Positions 12,020 through 12,684 of a DNA stretch of 12,684 bases are shown one piece after another. A program made the position numbers and the translations under genes. The notes below the pieces were generated by a model. That model saw only the letters and a list, made by a program, of their open reading frames with translations. It searched no databases and was not told where the DNA came from. This stretch comes from Acidimicrobiaceae bacterium. Its GTDB lineage: Bacteria > Actinomycetota > Acidimicrobiia > Acidimicrobiales > UBA8190. The stretch covers positions 9,061-21,744 of the forward strand of contig PKWD01000068.1 of NCBI GenBank assembly GCA_003131945.1, written 5' to 3'. The stretch's first letter is position 1; every line of letters begins with the position of its first letter.

Positions 12020-12684
12020 CTACCCGGCGATAGCGGCGATGTCCCTCGCCAACCCCACCATGGCGATGTCGTCGCCGTGATGGGCCTCGTCCGGCACCAG
12101 GGCGTCGAGCACCCGGTTGCACAATTCATCGGGACCGAAGGATCCCGAGGCCGCCGCCAGGAGGGTCTCGGCTCCGTCGTGGAAGCTCCGGTGGCGGTCC
12201 TCGACCAGGCCGTCGGTGAACAGCAGGAGGGTGGCGCCCTCGGCCAGCGTGCCGCGCCATTCGTGGACCACCGACCTGGGAGCACCGAGGGGGGTGGTGG
12301 GCTTGACGCTCAGGAATCGGGCCCGGCCGGCCTCGACCAGAAGCGGAGGCGGGTGCCCGGCCGAGGCGATCCTGAGCTCGCCGCTGGCCACGTCGATGCT
12401 GGCGATGAGCAGGGTGGCCATACGCTCCAATTCGAGATTGTCCCAACCGTGGCGCAGCATCTCGATGAAGTGCCGGGGTCCGGTGGCCTGGCTGGCGAGA
12501 ACGCGCGCCGCGGTGCGGACCTTGCCCATGATGGCCGCCGCCGTCATGTCATGGCCGGCCACGTCGCCGATGGCGATGGTGGTGACGCCGGCCGGGCTCG
12601 TGATCACGTCGTAGAAGTCGCCGCCGACGTCGTTGTACTCGCCGGTTTGAAAGCCATTGATATAGCGCGCGGGAATGCCCAGCG
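12020..12684 (-). CDS. SpoIIE/RsbU-type PP2C serine phosphatase, N-terminus beyond the window
   Basis: Partial: 221 codons including the stop, open at the window edge. The PP2C SpoIIE core is clear: NDVGGDFYDV with metal-binding Asp, TTIAIGDVAGHDMTAAAIMG, then ATLLIASIDVASGELRIASA and GHPPPLL, LLLFTDGLVEDRH and, near the end, GDDIAMVGLA with the last metal Asp. These phosphatases dephosphorylate anti-anti-sigma factors in partner-switching systems and so release stress sigma factors. Upstream domains such as GAF, PAS or response-regulator receivers are commonly fused at the N-terminus but cannot be seen here. ATG 12607, inside this frame, is not the start because conserved PP2C sequence lies upstream. 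Its place beside two sigma-B-like promoters suggests a link to their control; that link is inference. Confidence 0.9.
   Translation of the reverse strand, partial: LGIPARYINGFQTGEYNDVGGDFYDVITSPAGVTTIAIGDVAGHDMTAAAIMGKVRTAARVLASQATGPRHFIEMLRHGWDNLELERMATLLIASIDVASGELRIASAGHPPPLLVEAGRARFLSVKPTTPLGAPRSVVHEWRGTLAEGATLLLFTDGLVEDRHRSFHDGAETLLAAASGSFGPDELCNRVLDALVPDEAHHGDDIAMVGLARDIAAIAG

Overview
The window is high-GC, gene-dense DNA with frequent GTG starts and actinobacterial small-protein families. It most likely comes from an Actinomycetota genome or metagenome bin. An Acidimicrobiia-like lineage would fit, but that is a guess from gene style. No rRNA, tRNA, CRISPR array, transposase or phage gene was seen.

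Layout. (1) 1-2774: a TetR-type regulator broken across three reading frames, followed by an EntS-like MFS exporter (563-1891) whose 3' end overlaps a convergent alpha/beta hydrolase (1869-2774, minus). The hydrolase is divergent from a second, intact TetR regulator (2801-3391). Two copies of the half-palindromic motif ATACTNNTRGTA lie in the shared start region, so this is probably a self-contained regulator/hydrolase pair. (2) 3522-6613: a membrane-anchored periplasmic-binding-type protein with a strong ribosome binding site, joined by an ATGA stop/start overlap to a GH13 alpha-glucosidase. (3) 6626-8575, minus: a KimA-type APC potassium transporter with the family's ion-site motifs. (4) 8708-9034, minus: a small basic Rho_N-type protein, divergent from a YihY/BrkB membrane protein (9182-10213).

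(5) 10204-12684 looks like a general-stress block. It holds a low-affinity iron permease-like protein, a DUF6458-like membrane protein with a one-base frameshift, a 56-aa hydrophobic protein, a 105-aa small conserved protein and the catalytic end of a SpoIIE/RsbU-type PP2C phosphatase. Two divergent sequences closely resembling sigma-B/sigma-F promoters (GGTTT-N15/16-GGGTAR) sit between the DUF6458-like gene and the hydrophobic-protein gene. A PP2C phosphatase of the kind that controls such sigma factors lies next to them.

The least expected signal is a 150-base non-coding stretch (10707-10856) holding four consecutive stem-loops, one with a 25-bp interrupted stem. In the two long stems the only imperfect pair is G-U if the plus strand is transcribed and A-C if the minus strand is. 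This points to a plus-strand structured RNA. Three single-base frameshifts (two in the first TetR gene, one in the DUF6458-like gene) are either true gene decay or assembly errors, and reads are needed to tell which.
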